A stretch of 64,000 nucleotides of DNA from Pyrococcus sp. ST04 (GTDB lineage Archaea; Methanobacteriota_B; Thermococci; Thermococcales; Thermococcaceae), in the NCBI RefSeq assembly GCF_000263735.1, contig NC_017946.1, forward strand, positions 661,348 through 725,347. The letters are read 5' to 3'. Below the pieces are notes generated by a model. The model saw only the letters and a program-made list of their open reading frames with translations. It searched no databases and was not told the origin of the DNA. Numbering within the stretch: the first letter of the stretch is position 1; each line of letters starts with the position of its first letter. Shown one piece after another: positions 7,909 to 15,958 of this stretch. A program made the translations under genes and the position numbers.

Positions 7909-9129
7909 TTAGGTTGAGAAGGGAACTGGTACTGCAGAGACTATGAATATTACAACTGCAATTAAGGCGAGTATCTTTCTTCCAAGTGTTAGTGGAGTCA
8001 CTTCATCTAGGGCTCCAGGGTTTCCTATTCTTCCCATTAAAAGTATTAGCAAACCCCAAAGAAACCATCCGGCCCAGAAGTAGCTAAGTCCTATTGCTAT
8101 AAAGCCTAACGCGTACGTTAGTATTCTATGAACTTTCTCTGGCAATAGAGCCCTAGCTATGTGACCCCCATCAAGTTGGGCCGCTGGGATAAGGTTAAGG
8201 AAGGTCACTAAAATTCCAACCCATCCCGCTATGGCAAGTGGATGGAGCGCTATTCCAAAGCCTTCCTCCAAGTTTCCTATGACGAGCTTTGTAAGCTCAT
8301 AGAATAGTATGCTCGTTCCAAAGTATATGGTTTCTCCCTGCTTGAAATAGTCTTGGGGAACTATTGCAGAAAGCTTAAGTCCTATTATCGTTACCGGTAT
8401 AGCCACTATCAATCCAGCTATTGGGCCGCTAACACCAAGGTCTATGGCAGCATTTCTCGTTGGAATTGGAGACTTAACCCTGATAACAGCACCTAATGTT
8501 CCTATGAATGAAGGGAAGGGGATAAAGTAAGGGAATGTTGATTTAACACCATGTAAAGTTGCCGCTATTTTGTGTCCCATCTCATGGGTTCCAAGGATTG
8601 AGATTATACCTAGTGAAAATGCTAGGGCGTTGAGATATACATTCTTAATACCAGGTAATCCTAGATCCTCAAGAGTCTTTACATAATTGATGGAAAGTAT
8701 ATACCCGGCAAAGAACGTGCTCAAGACAGTTAAGATAAACAGCAAGATACCCACTACTGGATTTTCCTTATTGTCAACGTTTTGGGCTGGAAACACATAT
8801 AAAACGAGTTTTCCTTCCCTCTTCTTCAATGCCAGCCAGTATCCTAACTTTTCGACCTCCTTTAATACCTTCTCAAAATTCTCCTCTTTTATTGAAATGA
8901 CTTCATATGCATAAAAATCTCCTCTACTTTCTAAAAGCTGACCAAGCTCATAGTACTTTCTAAGTTCATCTTCTATGCTCGGATGATATTCCTCTTCTAC
9001 ATCTATCTCATAACCAACGAGGATCATGTCCCCTCCACAAACTTTACACGCACCCGGGAGGAGGGGCTTTGTAGTGTCGAAAACTTCTCTGTGTCCACAG
9101 TTTATGCACTCATAGATTCCTTTAACCAA
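7909..9129 (-). CDS. Site-2 protease family (M50) membrane metallopeptidase with N-terminal zinc ribbon
   Basis: 406 residues. An N-terminal zinc ribbon (CINCGH at residues 8-13 and CKVCGG at about 32-37) is followed by a soluble domain and several transmembrane segments. The intramembrane zinc site is HEMGH near residue 180 with the partner motif NLIPAAQLDGGH near 315. Such proteases cut membrane-anchored regulators. The TTG at 9129 has a GAGGTGG site six bases upstream, and the gene overlaps the end of the phosphomevalonate dehydratase small subunit by eight bases, so it is the third gene of that operon. A role in regulating isoprenoid synthesis would be speculation. Confidence 0.85.
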   Translation of the reverse strand: MVKGIYECINCGHREVFDTTKPLLPGACKVCGGDMILVGYEIDVEEEYHPSIEDELRKYYELGQLLESRGDFYAYEVISIKEENFEKVLKEVEKLGYWLALKKREGKLVLYVFPAQNVDNKENPVVGILLFILTVLSTFFAGYILSINYVKTLEDLGLPGIKNVYLNALAFSLGIISILGTHEMGHKIAATLHGVKSTFPYFIPFPSFIGTLGAVIRVKSPIPTRNAAIDLGVSGPIAGLIVAIPVTIIGLKLSAIVPQDYFKQGETIYFGTSILFYELTKLVIGNLEEGFGIALHPLAIAGWVGILVTFLNLIPAAQLDGGHIARALLPEKVHRILTYALGFIAIGLSYFWAGWFLWGLLILLMGRIGNPGALDEVTPLTLGRKILALIAVVIFIVSAVPVPFST

Positions 9130-9514
9130 TAATCTCCACCTCCCCTGTCTCGGCGTTTACCTTCACCCTCATACCAGTTTTGAGTTTTGATATATCAATT
9201 CCAGCCACCATAGGAATTCCTGAAATTATCGCTCCAACTGTTACAATTGCTTCCGCCTCTTCAACTATTATTGCCTTAGGCCCGTTTCCACTCCTCGCTA
9301 GTGCATAGATTATATAAGATCCAACTGTCGAGCCCTTACCTCGGGGAAATGCCAGGATTTTGTCCTTTATACTCTCTCCCCTAATGTCACTTTCAGCATC
9401 TGTAACTATTCCAGTTTCTGGATCTACTCCACCTAGGAAAGAGAGTGGTTTTCTTGACACAATAACTTCCCCTTCCACGATCCCTTTTCCTATTCCCTTT
9501 CCCTTTAACTTCAT
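9122..9514 (-). CDS. Phosphomevalonate dehydratase small subunit (aconitase X swivel domain)
   Basis: 130 residues matching the DUF126/aconitase X swivel family, with the GKGIVEGEVIVS opening, FPRGKGSTVGSYI near residue 59 and GIPMVAGID near 101. In the archaeal mevalonate pathway described in Aeropyrum, this subunit and the large one dehydrate 5-phosphomevalonate to trans-anhydromevalonate 5-phosphate, en route to isoprenoid lipids. The ATG overlaps the stop of the large-subunit gene by one base (taATG), the tight coupling expected for a heterodimer. Confidence 0.85.
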   Translation of the reverse strand: MKLKGKGIGKGIVEGEVIVSRKPLSFLGGVDPETGIVTDAESDIRGESIKDKILAFPRGKGSTVGSYIIYALARSGNGPKAIIVEEAEAIVTVGAIISGIPMVAGIDISKLKTGMRVKVNAETGEVEIIG

Positions 9515-10674
9515 TATGGTGCCCCCATTAGGATTTTCTCGGTATCTTCTAGTCTAACATTCAGTCCAAAGGACTTAAAATAAAAAGCGGCTTTTCCACT
9601 GTTTGTGGCTACCCCAGAGTACCACTCCTTTATTGGTGAAACTACTAGACAGACATCGCTGAGTATTTTTCCATTGTACCTCTCTATAATCTCCGTGTAC
9701 CCGAGATAATCTGCAAGTGATTTAATTGGTCTGCTCGTGGTTACAAAGAGTGGAATTTTAAGAGGCTTGTTTCTCATCCTTAAAAGCTCGGCTATTCTCT
9801 TTATCTCCTTCAGGGAAGCATGGGGACAGCCAAGTAGGATTATATCAATATCCTCCCACTCGGTTGAAAACCTTTCCTTGACGTCTTCTAGCTCTTTTCT
9901 TCCTATGCTTATCTTTTCTATCTTGTCTGAGATTGCAGTCTTCCATTCTGGAGTTTCCTTTTCCACATGATAGAGGGCTATGCTCCCGCTAGCAGCCATG
10001 CTAGCACCCAGAGCTTTTAAGTCATCAACATCGGGCTTCAATCCTTTAAAGTAGGGAACCCCATCTCCCACGATCTCTCCAACTTTGTATCCTAGAAGGG
10101 AGTAGTCTGTCGTATCTCTCAGCAATCCATTCTCAACAACGACTAGATGAGTAGCTTTCCTGTTCTCGTCCAGGTGAAGTCCATAGTTTGGCGTTTTTCC
10201 GACTATTGCAGCTGCAAGACTTGAAGGTCCCCCCTCTCTATTGGTTCTTGCCCCTAAGACTGAATTTGCAAAGCTTACGGCAGAACTTTCACTCCATGCT
10301 AAATGGTCACCGAACTTTGGCAGATTCGGGCCGTAGTAGGGGGTGCATGTTGATGTTATCTCAACTCCCATTTTTCTGTAAAGCTCTAAGATCTCATGCT
10401 GCTTCTCTATGAATTCCTCATCTCCTATTCCTGCCGGATTTAGCGTTGTGTACACTGACACCCTGGCTCCCATCTCTACGAAATCTCTAAGGAATTGAAT
10501 ACCGTAATCTCCTAGGTTTTTGTAGCTGACCCCTGCTATCTGGACACTCTTAATTTTAATCAGTCTATCAGCATTGTAAAGATCACCAAGTGCCACGAGA
10601 ATTTCCATTGCTTTTTGAACTGCTGGCCCGTACTCACCAGATAAAGCAAGCTCTTCTTCCTTTGTTAGGAACAT
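9514..10674 (-). CDS. Phosphomevalonate dehydratase large subunit (aconitase X catalytic subunit)
   Basis: About 386 residues, with family features such as SGEYGPAVQKAMEIL near the start, CTPYYGPN, ARTNREGGP and LLGCPHASLKEI, including cysteines expected to bind the iron-sulfur cluster. Together with the small subunit it forms the archaeal phosphomevalonate dehydratase of the modified mevalonate route. An ATG 21 bases upstream (10695) is possible, but the ATG at 10674 has GAGGTG nine bases upstream. A TATA-like box lies about 40 bases upstream. It heads the operon with the small subunit and an M50 protease. Confidence 0.85.
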   Translation of the reverse strand: MFLTKEEELALSGEYGPAVQKAMEILVALGDLYNADRLIKIKSVQIAGVSYKNLGDYGIQFLRDFVEMGARVSVYTTLNPAGIGDEEFIEKQHEILELYRKMGVEITSTCTPYYGPNLPKFGDHLAWSESSAVSFANSVLGARTNREGGPSSLAAAIVGKTPNYGLHLDENRKATHLVVVENGLLRDTTDYSLLGYKVGEIVGDGVPYFKGLKPDVDDLKALGASMAASGSIALYHVEKETPEWKTAISDKIEKISIGRKELEDVKERFSTEWEDIDIILLGCPHASLKEIKRIAELLRMRNKPLKIPLFVTTSRPIKSLADYLGYTEIIERYNGKILSDVCLVVSPIKEWYSGVATNSGKAAFYFKSFGLNVRLEDTEKILMGAP

Positions 10675-10711
10675 GATCTTAAACACCTCTCTCATTTACT
10701 CGAACTTTCAA

Positions 10712-10721
10712 TTTTTATATA
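10712..10721 (-). promoter_or_regulatory. TATA box of the phosphomevalonate dehydratase operon
   Basis: On the minus strand the sequence reads TATATAAAAA. Its centre is about 43 bases upstream of the ATG at 10674, which predicts a transcript start near 10690 and a short leader containing the GAGGTG site. Position and composition fit a Thermococcales promoter. Confidence 0.5.
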
Positions 10722-10730
10722 TGACTATAT

Positions 10731-10915
10731 TAGCAGGCTTTATTATTTGGTGGAATCTGGGAGGTTTTTATATCTAGAACACTATATCGCTAATGCCTCT
10801 GCCTTTTATTGCTGAAGGTTTGATCTTACCAGGAGTGATTTATAGTGAACATCTGTGAATATTAAAGACCAAGAATTGCTCTTAGCGATGAGAAAAGAAA
10901 GAGAAAAGCTTAGGG
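10731..10915. other. Gene-poor intergenic stretch
   Basis: Between the phosphomevalonate dehydratase promoter and the C/D box sRNA I see no supported gene. There is a possible second TATA-like element on the plus strand (tttttatatct near 10765). A plus-strand frame of 44 codons (10855-10989, GTG start) runs on through the sRNA but has no ribosome-binding site at proper spacing. Probably non-coding. Confidence 0.35.
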
Positions 10916-10978
10916 GCAGGGTCAGACGACTGTTTAGTCATCATTTTACTCAGCACTCGGCAAAGTCATCATCCCTGG
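10916..10978 (-). ncRNA. C/D box methylation-guide sRNA (dual guide, probable 23S rRNA targets)
   Basis: Reading the minus strand: stem CAGGG, C box ATGATGA (10966-10972), 12-nt guide CTTTGCCGAGTG, D' box CTGA (10950-10953), spacer GTAAA, C' box ATGATGA (10938-10944), 12-nt guide CTAAACAGTCGT, D box CTGA (10922-10925), stem CCCTG. All four boxes are perfect and the terminal stem pairs five bases. By the box-plus-five rule the methylated bases would be the C in target CACTC|GGCAAAG and the C in ACGAC|TGTTTAG. Both targets resemble conserved 23S rRNA segments of domain IV. It starts just after the aIF2-beta stop, so it may be processed from that mRNA. Confidence 0.9.
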
Positions 10979-10985
10979 CAAAACG

Positions 10986-11408
10986 CTAGAGATGCTGAAT
11001 TGGGGTTTCAGCACCACAAGCTTCACACTTGAGGAAGTAGAACCTATCCCTCTTAATTATCTTGGTATCTGGGCTTCCACATACAGGGCAGATCACGTAC
11101 TCTTTGATGTACTTCTTCAGCTTGTTTGCTATTAGGTAAGGTGTGAATCTACCTTGGAGAACTACCCTCCTGCCCTCAATTGTTCCTGCTGTAGCGATCT
11201 CCCTAAGCAGGAACTTGAGGAGATGCTGTGGGTCTCTATTTAGGGCTTCTGCTATATCCTTGAAGTTCTCAATTATCGTTTTATTGCCTTCTATTGTTAC
11301 TAAAGCTCCTGGAACTTCAAAACGTGACTTGTGGTGCTTAACGTTTTCAGGAAGTTCTTCATATGCCTTTTCGAGTAGCTTTTCATAATCGTAATAGTCA
11401 ATCTCCAT
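10986..11408 (-). CDS. eif2b: Translation initiation factor aIF2 subunit beta
   Basis: 140 residues. The central alpha-beta domain ([15 protein letters not shown] onward) and the C-terminal zinc ribbon (CPVCGSPDT near 111-119 and CEACGAET near 131-138) match aIF2-beta. The factor is part of the heterotrimer that carries initiator Met-tRNA to the small ribosomal subunit. The ATG has a GGAGGTGAGA site at normal spacing and a TATA-like sequence (tatatattgt) about 35-40 bases upstream, so it has its own promoter downstream of mcm. A C/D sRNA begins only eight bases after the stop. Confidence 0.95.
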   Translation of the reverse strand: MEIDYYDYEKLLEKAYEELPENVKHHKSRFEVPGALVTIEGNKTIIENFKDIAEALNRDPQHLLKFLLREIATAGTIEGRRVVLQGRFTPYLIANKLKKYIKEYVICPVCGSPDTKIIKRDRFYFLKCEACGAETPIQHL

Positions 11409-11463
11409 CTTATCTCACCTCCAAATTCTGAAAGTTGCTTACAATATATAAATCAGACGGTGC

Positions 11464-14400
11464 TTAGAGGGTCTTGTAGTAGCCGTTTTCTGGCATGTAT
11501 ATTTGCCCCCTCTCGAGCAACTTCTCCACGATCTCTCTAGCTTCCTGTTTTTCAATACCAAATTTCCTCGCTTCCTCAAGTATGTCATCTATGTGGGCTC
11601 CTTTCTCACTAGTCTTTTCAAGCTTTTCAATTATGTCAAGAATTCTCTCAACTTTGCTCAGCTTTCTGGCGCTTTGTCCTACCTCCAGAATTGTTACGTC
11701 AATTTGCCCGGTTTCATCGGTTGCTATCTGCCTTAGAGTGTACTCCATTAGCTTTATAGCCTCCCTGGCATCTTCCCTTGTGACAATCGGACTGAGCCTC
11801 ATTCTGGCATGGGCTTCACTCAGCCTTATTAAAGCTTCTAGCTGTCTTGCCGTTATTGGGATTGGTCTTATATCCTCGTTTTCACTACTCCTTTTGGCAC
11901 TTCTTCTCATCCTAACATAGTATTTCTCTATTTCCTCCATTGCCTCCTCACTAATTACTGGATGAACATTTTTCTTGGCGTAGGCTATGTACTTTCTGAG
12001 GAGGTCGTGGGGTATCTTTGGGGTAACAACTTCACTCTCTCCCCTTCTTACCCTTAGAATGTGTCTAGCAATCTCGCTATCCGTTTTCTCATCAGGCTCA
12101 TCGACCAAAACAAATATCAAATCGAATCTACTGAGCAGTGTTGGAGGAAGATCTATTTGCTCAAAAAATGGTTTCATTCGGTTGAATCTTCCATGCTTTG
12201 GATTTGCAGCGGCTATGACGGTTGTTCTTGCATTTAATGTTGCAGTTATTCCAGCTTTTGAAATGCTGATGGTATTATGAAGAACAAGCCCGTGAGAAAC
12301 GAAGAGGTGATAAGGTTCTACCGTGACATCGTACACCCATCTCGAATCTGTGTTGGGCACTTTCTCAACTTTCACAACCTTGAGGAAATGTATATTCTCC
12401 CTCTCTTCAACACTCTCGATGTTTTTATCCCCCGAAACCTCGAAGGCCTCTCTAAGCTTTTCCGATTCGCTATCGTATCCTACTAGTTCAATAAAGCGTT
12501 TTATACTCTCTTTCTCGCTGATTACGACTTTGTAATTAAGGTCACTCTCAGCTTTTGCTTCCTCGATAGTGGATAATATTCCAAGGCTTAGAAGAACATC
12601 CTGAAGATCTTCGGCAATGCTCCTTGAGTGTGTTAAGAATCCAATGCTTCCATTATCCTTATCAACAAAGCCACTTACCTTGAACAGTCCATTAATGAAA
12701 GCGTGTTTTGCCCTTTTATCAGCTCCAATTATTTTTGCAGGAATCCTGTTGAGACTCTCATTCTTTTGGAATCCTTCCTGAAGTTCTTCTCTAAGTCTGT
12801 TCTTGATTTCTGTCTGGTCAACTCTTATAATATAAGTCCTTTCGTTGGTACTTTCCATTGTTTCGACTTTATACTCCACATCGAATTCCCTAAGAAGCTC
12901 TGTAACCTCATTAACGACATCATAGTCATTAGTCTTAATCTCTCCATTTGCCTTGCTACCTAGTAGAAAACCCACTAACTTTGCAAGACTTTCTCTGAGT
13001 TGGATGTTGTCTAGGGAGGTATAACTCTTAACACCAAGGGCAATGTCTCCTTCTTTGACTTCTTCTGCTGGCTTCTCTTTTACTTTTCCCTCCTCCCAAA
13101 CCATTATTGGATGCTCTGGAGTTACCATAACCTCTCGCCCGTTGGAAAATCTAAGCCTAATAAAATGATCCGGAGCTGTGTGCCTGCTTACTCTATCGGC
13201 TTTGACCCTTACTATCTTCTTTTCATCCAAGTTGTATGCCAGCACATATATATTATCGACTGGCAGAATTTCAGTGTCTTTTCCATGGATTATTTTATCT
13301 TTATTCTCCTCCATTAGTTTATCAACGAACTCACCTATCTTTACTTTCCTTCCATCGGCAAGGAGAAGCTCGAAATCCTTATGATAGCTTTGTTGTTCAA
13401 GAGCTTCGTGAATAACGCTCCTGTCCCTGTCACTCATTTTATCCAACTCGTCGATTAGTGCGTATCCTCCATCTGCAAGAACGAGTGCTCCAGCTTCCAG
13501 AACCCATCCTCCCGTAAACTCATCCCTAACTGCCGCTGCCGTTAGACCTGCAGCGGAACTGCTCTTTCCAGAGGTATAAATTGCTCTGGGGGCCAGATTT
13601 GCAACATACCTTAACAGTTGACTCTTTGCAACTCCAGGGTCCCCAACTAGAAGTACATGTATATCCCCTCTAAGCCTAGTGCCATCTGGGAGGACTCTTG
13701 GGACTCCTCCAAATAGGGCTAAGGCTATTCCCTTCTTAACTTCCCTATATCCGTATATTGCAGGTGCTATTGAATCAACTATTGCATCCACGATATCTTT
13801 TCTTTGGGAGAGTTCCCTTATCTTCTGCTCGTCTTCTGGTGTTATCTCCAGTTCCTCGATCTCTTTGCTCACGGGTTCTATGTGGTTGACTTCTAGTATT
13901 TTTCTAAAAACGGGTGTTTTTTCTCTTCTTTCTTGAACAACTCTCAGTATTCCAGTTACGAGCACCCTATCTCCAGGCATTGCTGTATCCACAATATCGT
14001 CCAGCAGAATACCATCAATGAATCTTGGCATCTGCCCTCCTTTCAGCGTTTCTGGCCTGTCTTGGATTCTGAACATTTGGAAATTTACAAAAGAGCTTTT
14101 GTCAACATCGAGCTGAACATTTTTGCTTCCACACTGTTCGCACTTTTTAACTACGGTGAAGCCTTCGTAGGGTCTCTGTTTTACTACCATCTCGTGACCG
14201 CAGTCTTTACATACGAAAACTGCCACTGAGACATAAGGTTTTATTTCTGTAACTCTCGTTATAACTCCCTCAACCTGAATTAGCTTGTTTATGTGCTCTG
14301 CTCCTATGTCTTTGACCAGTAAGGTTTCTGGGAGGTTGTGGAATCTCGCGTGTATTTTTGGTACGTCCTCTCTTAGGAATTCTTCCTTTAGGATAATCTG

Positions 14401-14625
14401 AATGGCGTCTTCAGCGGCCCCAATGCTATCCTCCGGGTGTTCCAGTACATAGGAGGCTAGCTCTGGATCATAAGAGTTTAAGTGCATCCAGTTTATTGTA
14501 ACGGATCTTTTGGGGGTTACGGTTAGTAGGTCGTTTATTTTACCCAAATATAGGGGCTCCTCACCCTCTTCAGTGTATTCTTTAAAAAACTGTATGAACC
14601 TCTCAATCATTTCCTCTCTTTCCAT
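11464..14625 (-). CDS. mcm: Replicative DNA helicase MCM, interrupted by an intein
   Basis: The 1053-residue precursor consists of a roughly 681-residue MCM helicase plus a 372-residue intein. The N-terminal DNA-binding part has a zinc site (CKDCGH near 139, CEQCGS near 162). The AAA+ core has Walker A GDPGVAKS near 328-335 and Walker B LIDELDKM near 390-397, then the intein after EALEQQ (residue 412). The second extein resumes TISISKAGITATLNAR with sensor 1 AAANP and the arginine finger SRFDLIF; a winged helix closes the protein. Splicing should restore helicase activity. It sits directly downstream of gins23, its complex partner. Confidence 0.96.
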   Translation of the reverse strand: MEREEMIERFIQFFKEYTEEGEEPLYLGKINDLLTVTPKRSVTINWMHLNSYDPELASYVLEHPEDSIGAAEDAIQIILKEEFLREDVPKIHARFHNLPETLLVKDIGAEHINKLIQVEGVITRVTEIKPYVSVAVFVCKDCGHEMVVKQRPYEGFTVVKKCEQCGSKNVQLDVDKSSFVNFQMFRIQDRPETLKGGQMPRFIDGILLDDIVDTAMPGDRVLVTGILRVVQERREKTPVFRKILEVNHIEPVSKEIEELEITPEDEQKIRELSQRKDIVDAIVDSIAPAIYGYREVKKGIALALFGGVPRVLPDGTRLRGDIHVLLVGDPGVAKSQLLRYVANLAPRAIYTSGKSSSAAGLTAAAVRDEFTGGWVLEAGALVLADGGYALIDELDKMSDRDRSVIHEALEQQSYHKDFELLLADGRKVKIGEFVDKLMEENKDKIIHGKDTEILPVDNIYVLAYNLDEKKIVRVKADRVSRHTAPDHFIRLRFSNGREVMVTPEHPIMVWEEGKVKEKPAEEVKEGDIALGVKSYTSLDNIQLRESLAKLVGFLLGSKANGEIKTNDYDVVNEVTELLREFDVEYKVETMESTNERTYIIRVDQTEIKNRLREELQEGFQKNESLNRIPAKIIGADKRAKHAFINGLFKVSGFVDKDNGSIGFLTHSRSIAEDLQDVLLSLGILSTIEEAKAESDLNYKVVISEKESIKRFIELVGYDSESEKLREAFEVSGDKNIESVEERENIHFLKVVKVEKVPNTDSRWVYDVTVEPYHLFVSHGLVLHNTISISKAGITATLNARTTVIAAANPKHGRFNRMKPFFEQIDLPPTLLSRFDLIFVLVDEPDEKTDSEIARHILRVRRGESEVVTPKIPHDLLRKYIAYAKKNVHPVISEEAMEEIEKYYVRMRRSAKRSSENEDIRPIPITARQLEALIRLSEAHARMRLSPIVTREDAREAIKLMEYTLRQIATDETGQIDVTILEVGQSARKLSKVERILDIIEKLEKTSEKGAHIDDILEEARKFGIEKQEAREIVEKLLERGQIYMPENGYYKTL
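12274..13389 (-). other. Intein in MCM (372 residues) with degenerate LAGLIDADG endonuclease
   Basis: The element occupies precursor residues 413-784. Boundaries follow from extein conservation (EALEQQ | TISISKAG): the intein begins with Ser, contains a block-B-like TPEHP near residue 74 of the intein, ends VSHGLVLHN, and is followed by Thr. These are the Ser1, penultimate His, terminal Asn and +1 Thr needed for class 1 splicing. The endonuclease helices look decayed: LVGFLLGSKANG and FINGLFKVSGFVD have the two-helix shape of LAGLIDADG motifs, but the expected acidic residues are replaced (SK and KVS). I infer splicing is kept and homing activity is lost. Confidence 0.9.
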
Positions 14626-14628
14626 TTC

Positions 14629-15186
14629 TCACTCACCTATCCATTCATTTCTGATACGGGATATTTCGAGATAAACCCTCTTTTCTTCTGGGGATAATCT
14701 TGAAAGAATCTCCATGCTGTTCGGCCTAAGTCTCACGGCTTCAAGAATCTTCTTAAATCTTATGTTCTTTAGCATTTTATATTTCTTCTTAAGATTCCTC
14801 AGTTTTGTTAATTTTGTCTGGAGAACTTCTATGCTTCCACCTTGAACTTGAACAAACTTCTCAAGGTAATATATGTAGAATTCGGCCTTTTCGTACAGGC
14901 CCTCTGGAATTGGGGTTAGAGGAGCATTTTTCTTTTCTTCATTAAGGATCCTATCTATCTCGCCTATAACTTTATCAGCCTCGTCTATAATCTCAACTAC
15001 TCCCATCTCCCACAATTCTTTGGCCTTCCAATCCTCAAGAAGTATCATATCTCCCTCTTTCCAGTTTCCAAAGGGTTTTAATACTCTCACCGGGATGTAA
15101 GCTTTTCCCGCTAACATTATTTCATCACCGATGCTAAAAGAGAAATATGGTGGAGGGCTTAAAATTTCTATGTTAGGTCCCCACAT
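14629..15186 (-). CDS. gins23: GINS complex subunit Gins23
   Basis: 185 residues. The small beta-rich B domain comes first (YIPVRVLKPFGNWKEGD to about residue 65) and the alpha-helical A domain second, the B-A order that defines archaeal Gins23 (Gins51 has A-B). Gins23 and Gins51 form the GINS tetramer that binds and stimulates MCM. Its place three bases upstream of the mcm start fits this, as the same pairing is known in other archaea. The start overlaps the GPN GTPase gene by 19 bases; the ATG about 24 codons later (MLAGKAYIP) is a possible alternative. Confidence 0.85.
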   Translation of the reverse strand: MWGPNIEILSPPPYFSFSIGDEIMLAGKAYIPVRVLKPFGNWKEGDMILLEDWKAKELWEMGVVEIIDEADKVIGEIDRILNEEKKNAPLTPIPEGLYEKAEFYIYYLEKFVQVQGGSIEVLQTKLTKLRNLKKKYKMLKNIRFKKILEAVRLRPNSMEILSRLSPEEKRVYLEISRIRNEWIGE

Positions 15187-15914
15187 GTACAGTAATGCTC
15201 ATATGCGAGCGTTTCGAGATCCTCAAATCCTTCTCCCGTCTTCGCTGAGAGATATATTGCTCTAACGGGAGGAGAAACCTCTGGTAGCATTGAACACATC
15301 TTGTAGGCTAGCAATCCCTGAGTCGATGGGTCGAACTTTAGTCTGGCAGTTAAATACTCTAGATCTTCGAACATTTTCTTATGTCTTTCGAGTTCTTCCT
15401 TGCTGAGGATGTCGATTTTGTTAAGGGCTGGAATGGTAGTTGCCCCGAGTCTCAGGTCTATAAGGAGGGTGAAGAATCTAACGAAGCAGTAGTCATGAGG
15501 TTTTTTGAGGATTTCTGGATCTGACAGGTAAACTACAAGGGGGTAAGGAAGATTCTCCATAAGTTTGACGCCAAATTCGTGGAATAAAAACGTTTCCATT
15601 TGACCAGGAGTGTCTATTAGAACGTAATCCTTCTCCTCTTCAAGCTTTAGTATTTTGTTGAGATATTCATCGAACTCATTCATTAGTCTGTCATAACTCT
15701 CTACTATCGCTCCGTTTGGTCCATATCCTTCTTTCATTATCTCTTCTACCGTTATTGATTCTCTCACATCTATATCTGGTTTGTATGGGAGGAGTTTTAC
15801 TCCTGTGTCGAGGTTAACATAGCCGACCTTATAGTTTTCTTCCAAGTATTTTCCGAAAGCCCCAGTTATGGCGCTCTTTCCACTCCCCGCAGTTCCCACG
15901 AATACCACTATCAT
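15168..15914 (-). CDS. GPN-loop GTPase
   Basis: 248 residues beginning MIVVFVGTAGSGKSA. It has the P-loop GTAGSGKS, the GPN insertion YGPNGA near residue 64 that gives the family its name, the DTPGQME switch II near 102, and NKIDIL near 165 as G4. The Pyrococcus abyssi homologue is a homodimeric GTPase; eukaryotic relatives help assemble RNA polymerase II. The role in archaea is unproven. An upstream TTG at 15926 is in frame; the ATG at 15914 follows GGGAGAG. The gene leads gins23 and mcm in the same operon direction. Confidence 0.88.
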   Translation of the reverse strand: MIVVFVGTAGSGKSAITGAFGKYLEENYKVGYVNLDTGVKLLPYKPDIDVRESITVEEIMKEGYGPNGAIVESYDRLMNEFDEYLNKILKLEEEKDYVLIDTPGQMETFLFHEFGVKLMENLPYPLVVYLSDPEILKKPHDYCFVRFFTLLIDLRLGATTIPALNKIDILSKEELERHKKMFEDLEYLTARLKFDPSTQGLLAYKMCSMLPEVSPPVRAIYLSAKTGEGFEDLETLAYEHYCTCGDLT

Positions 15915-15958
15915 CGTCTCTCCCAAATGGCAATAGAATTAGGGTGGCCTAAAAACTT

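Noticed and set aside
12277-12535. Plus-strand frames opposite the MCM intein
   Set aside because: These lie antisense to the intein and have no recognisable domain or start signals.
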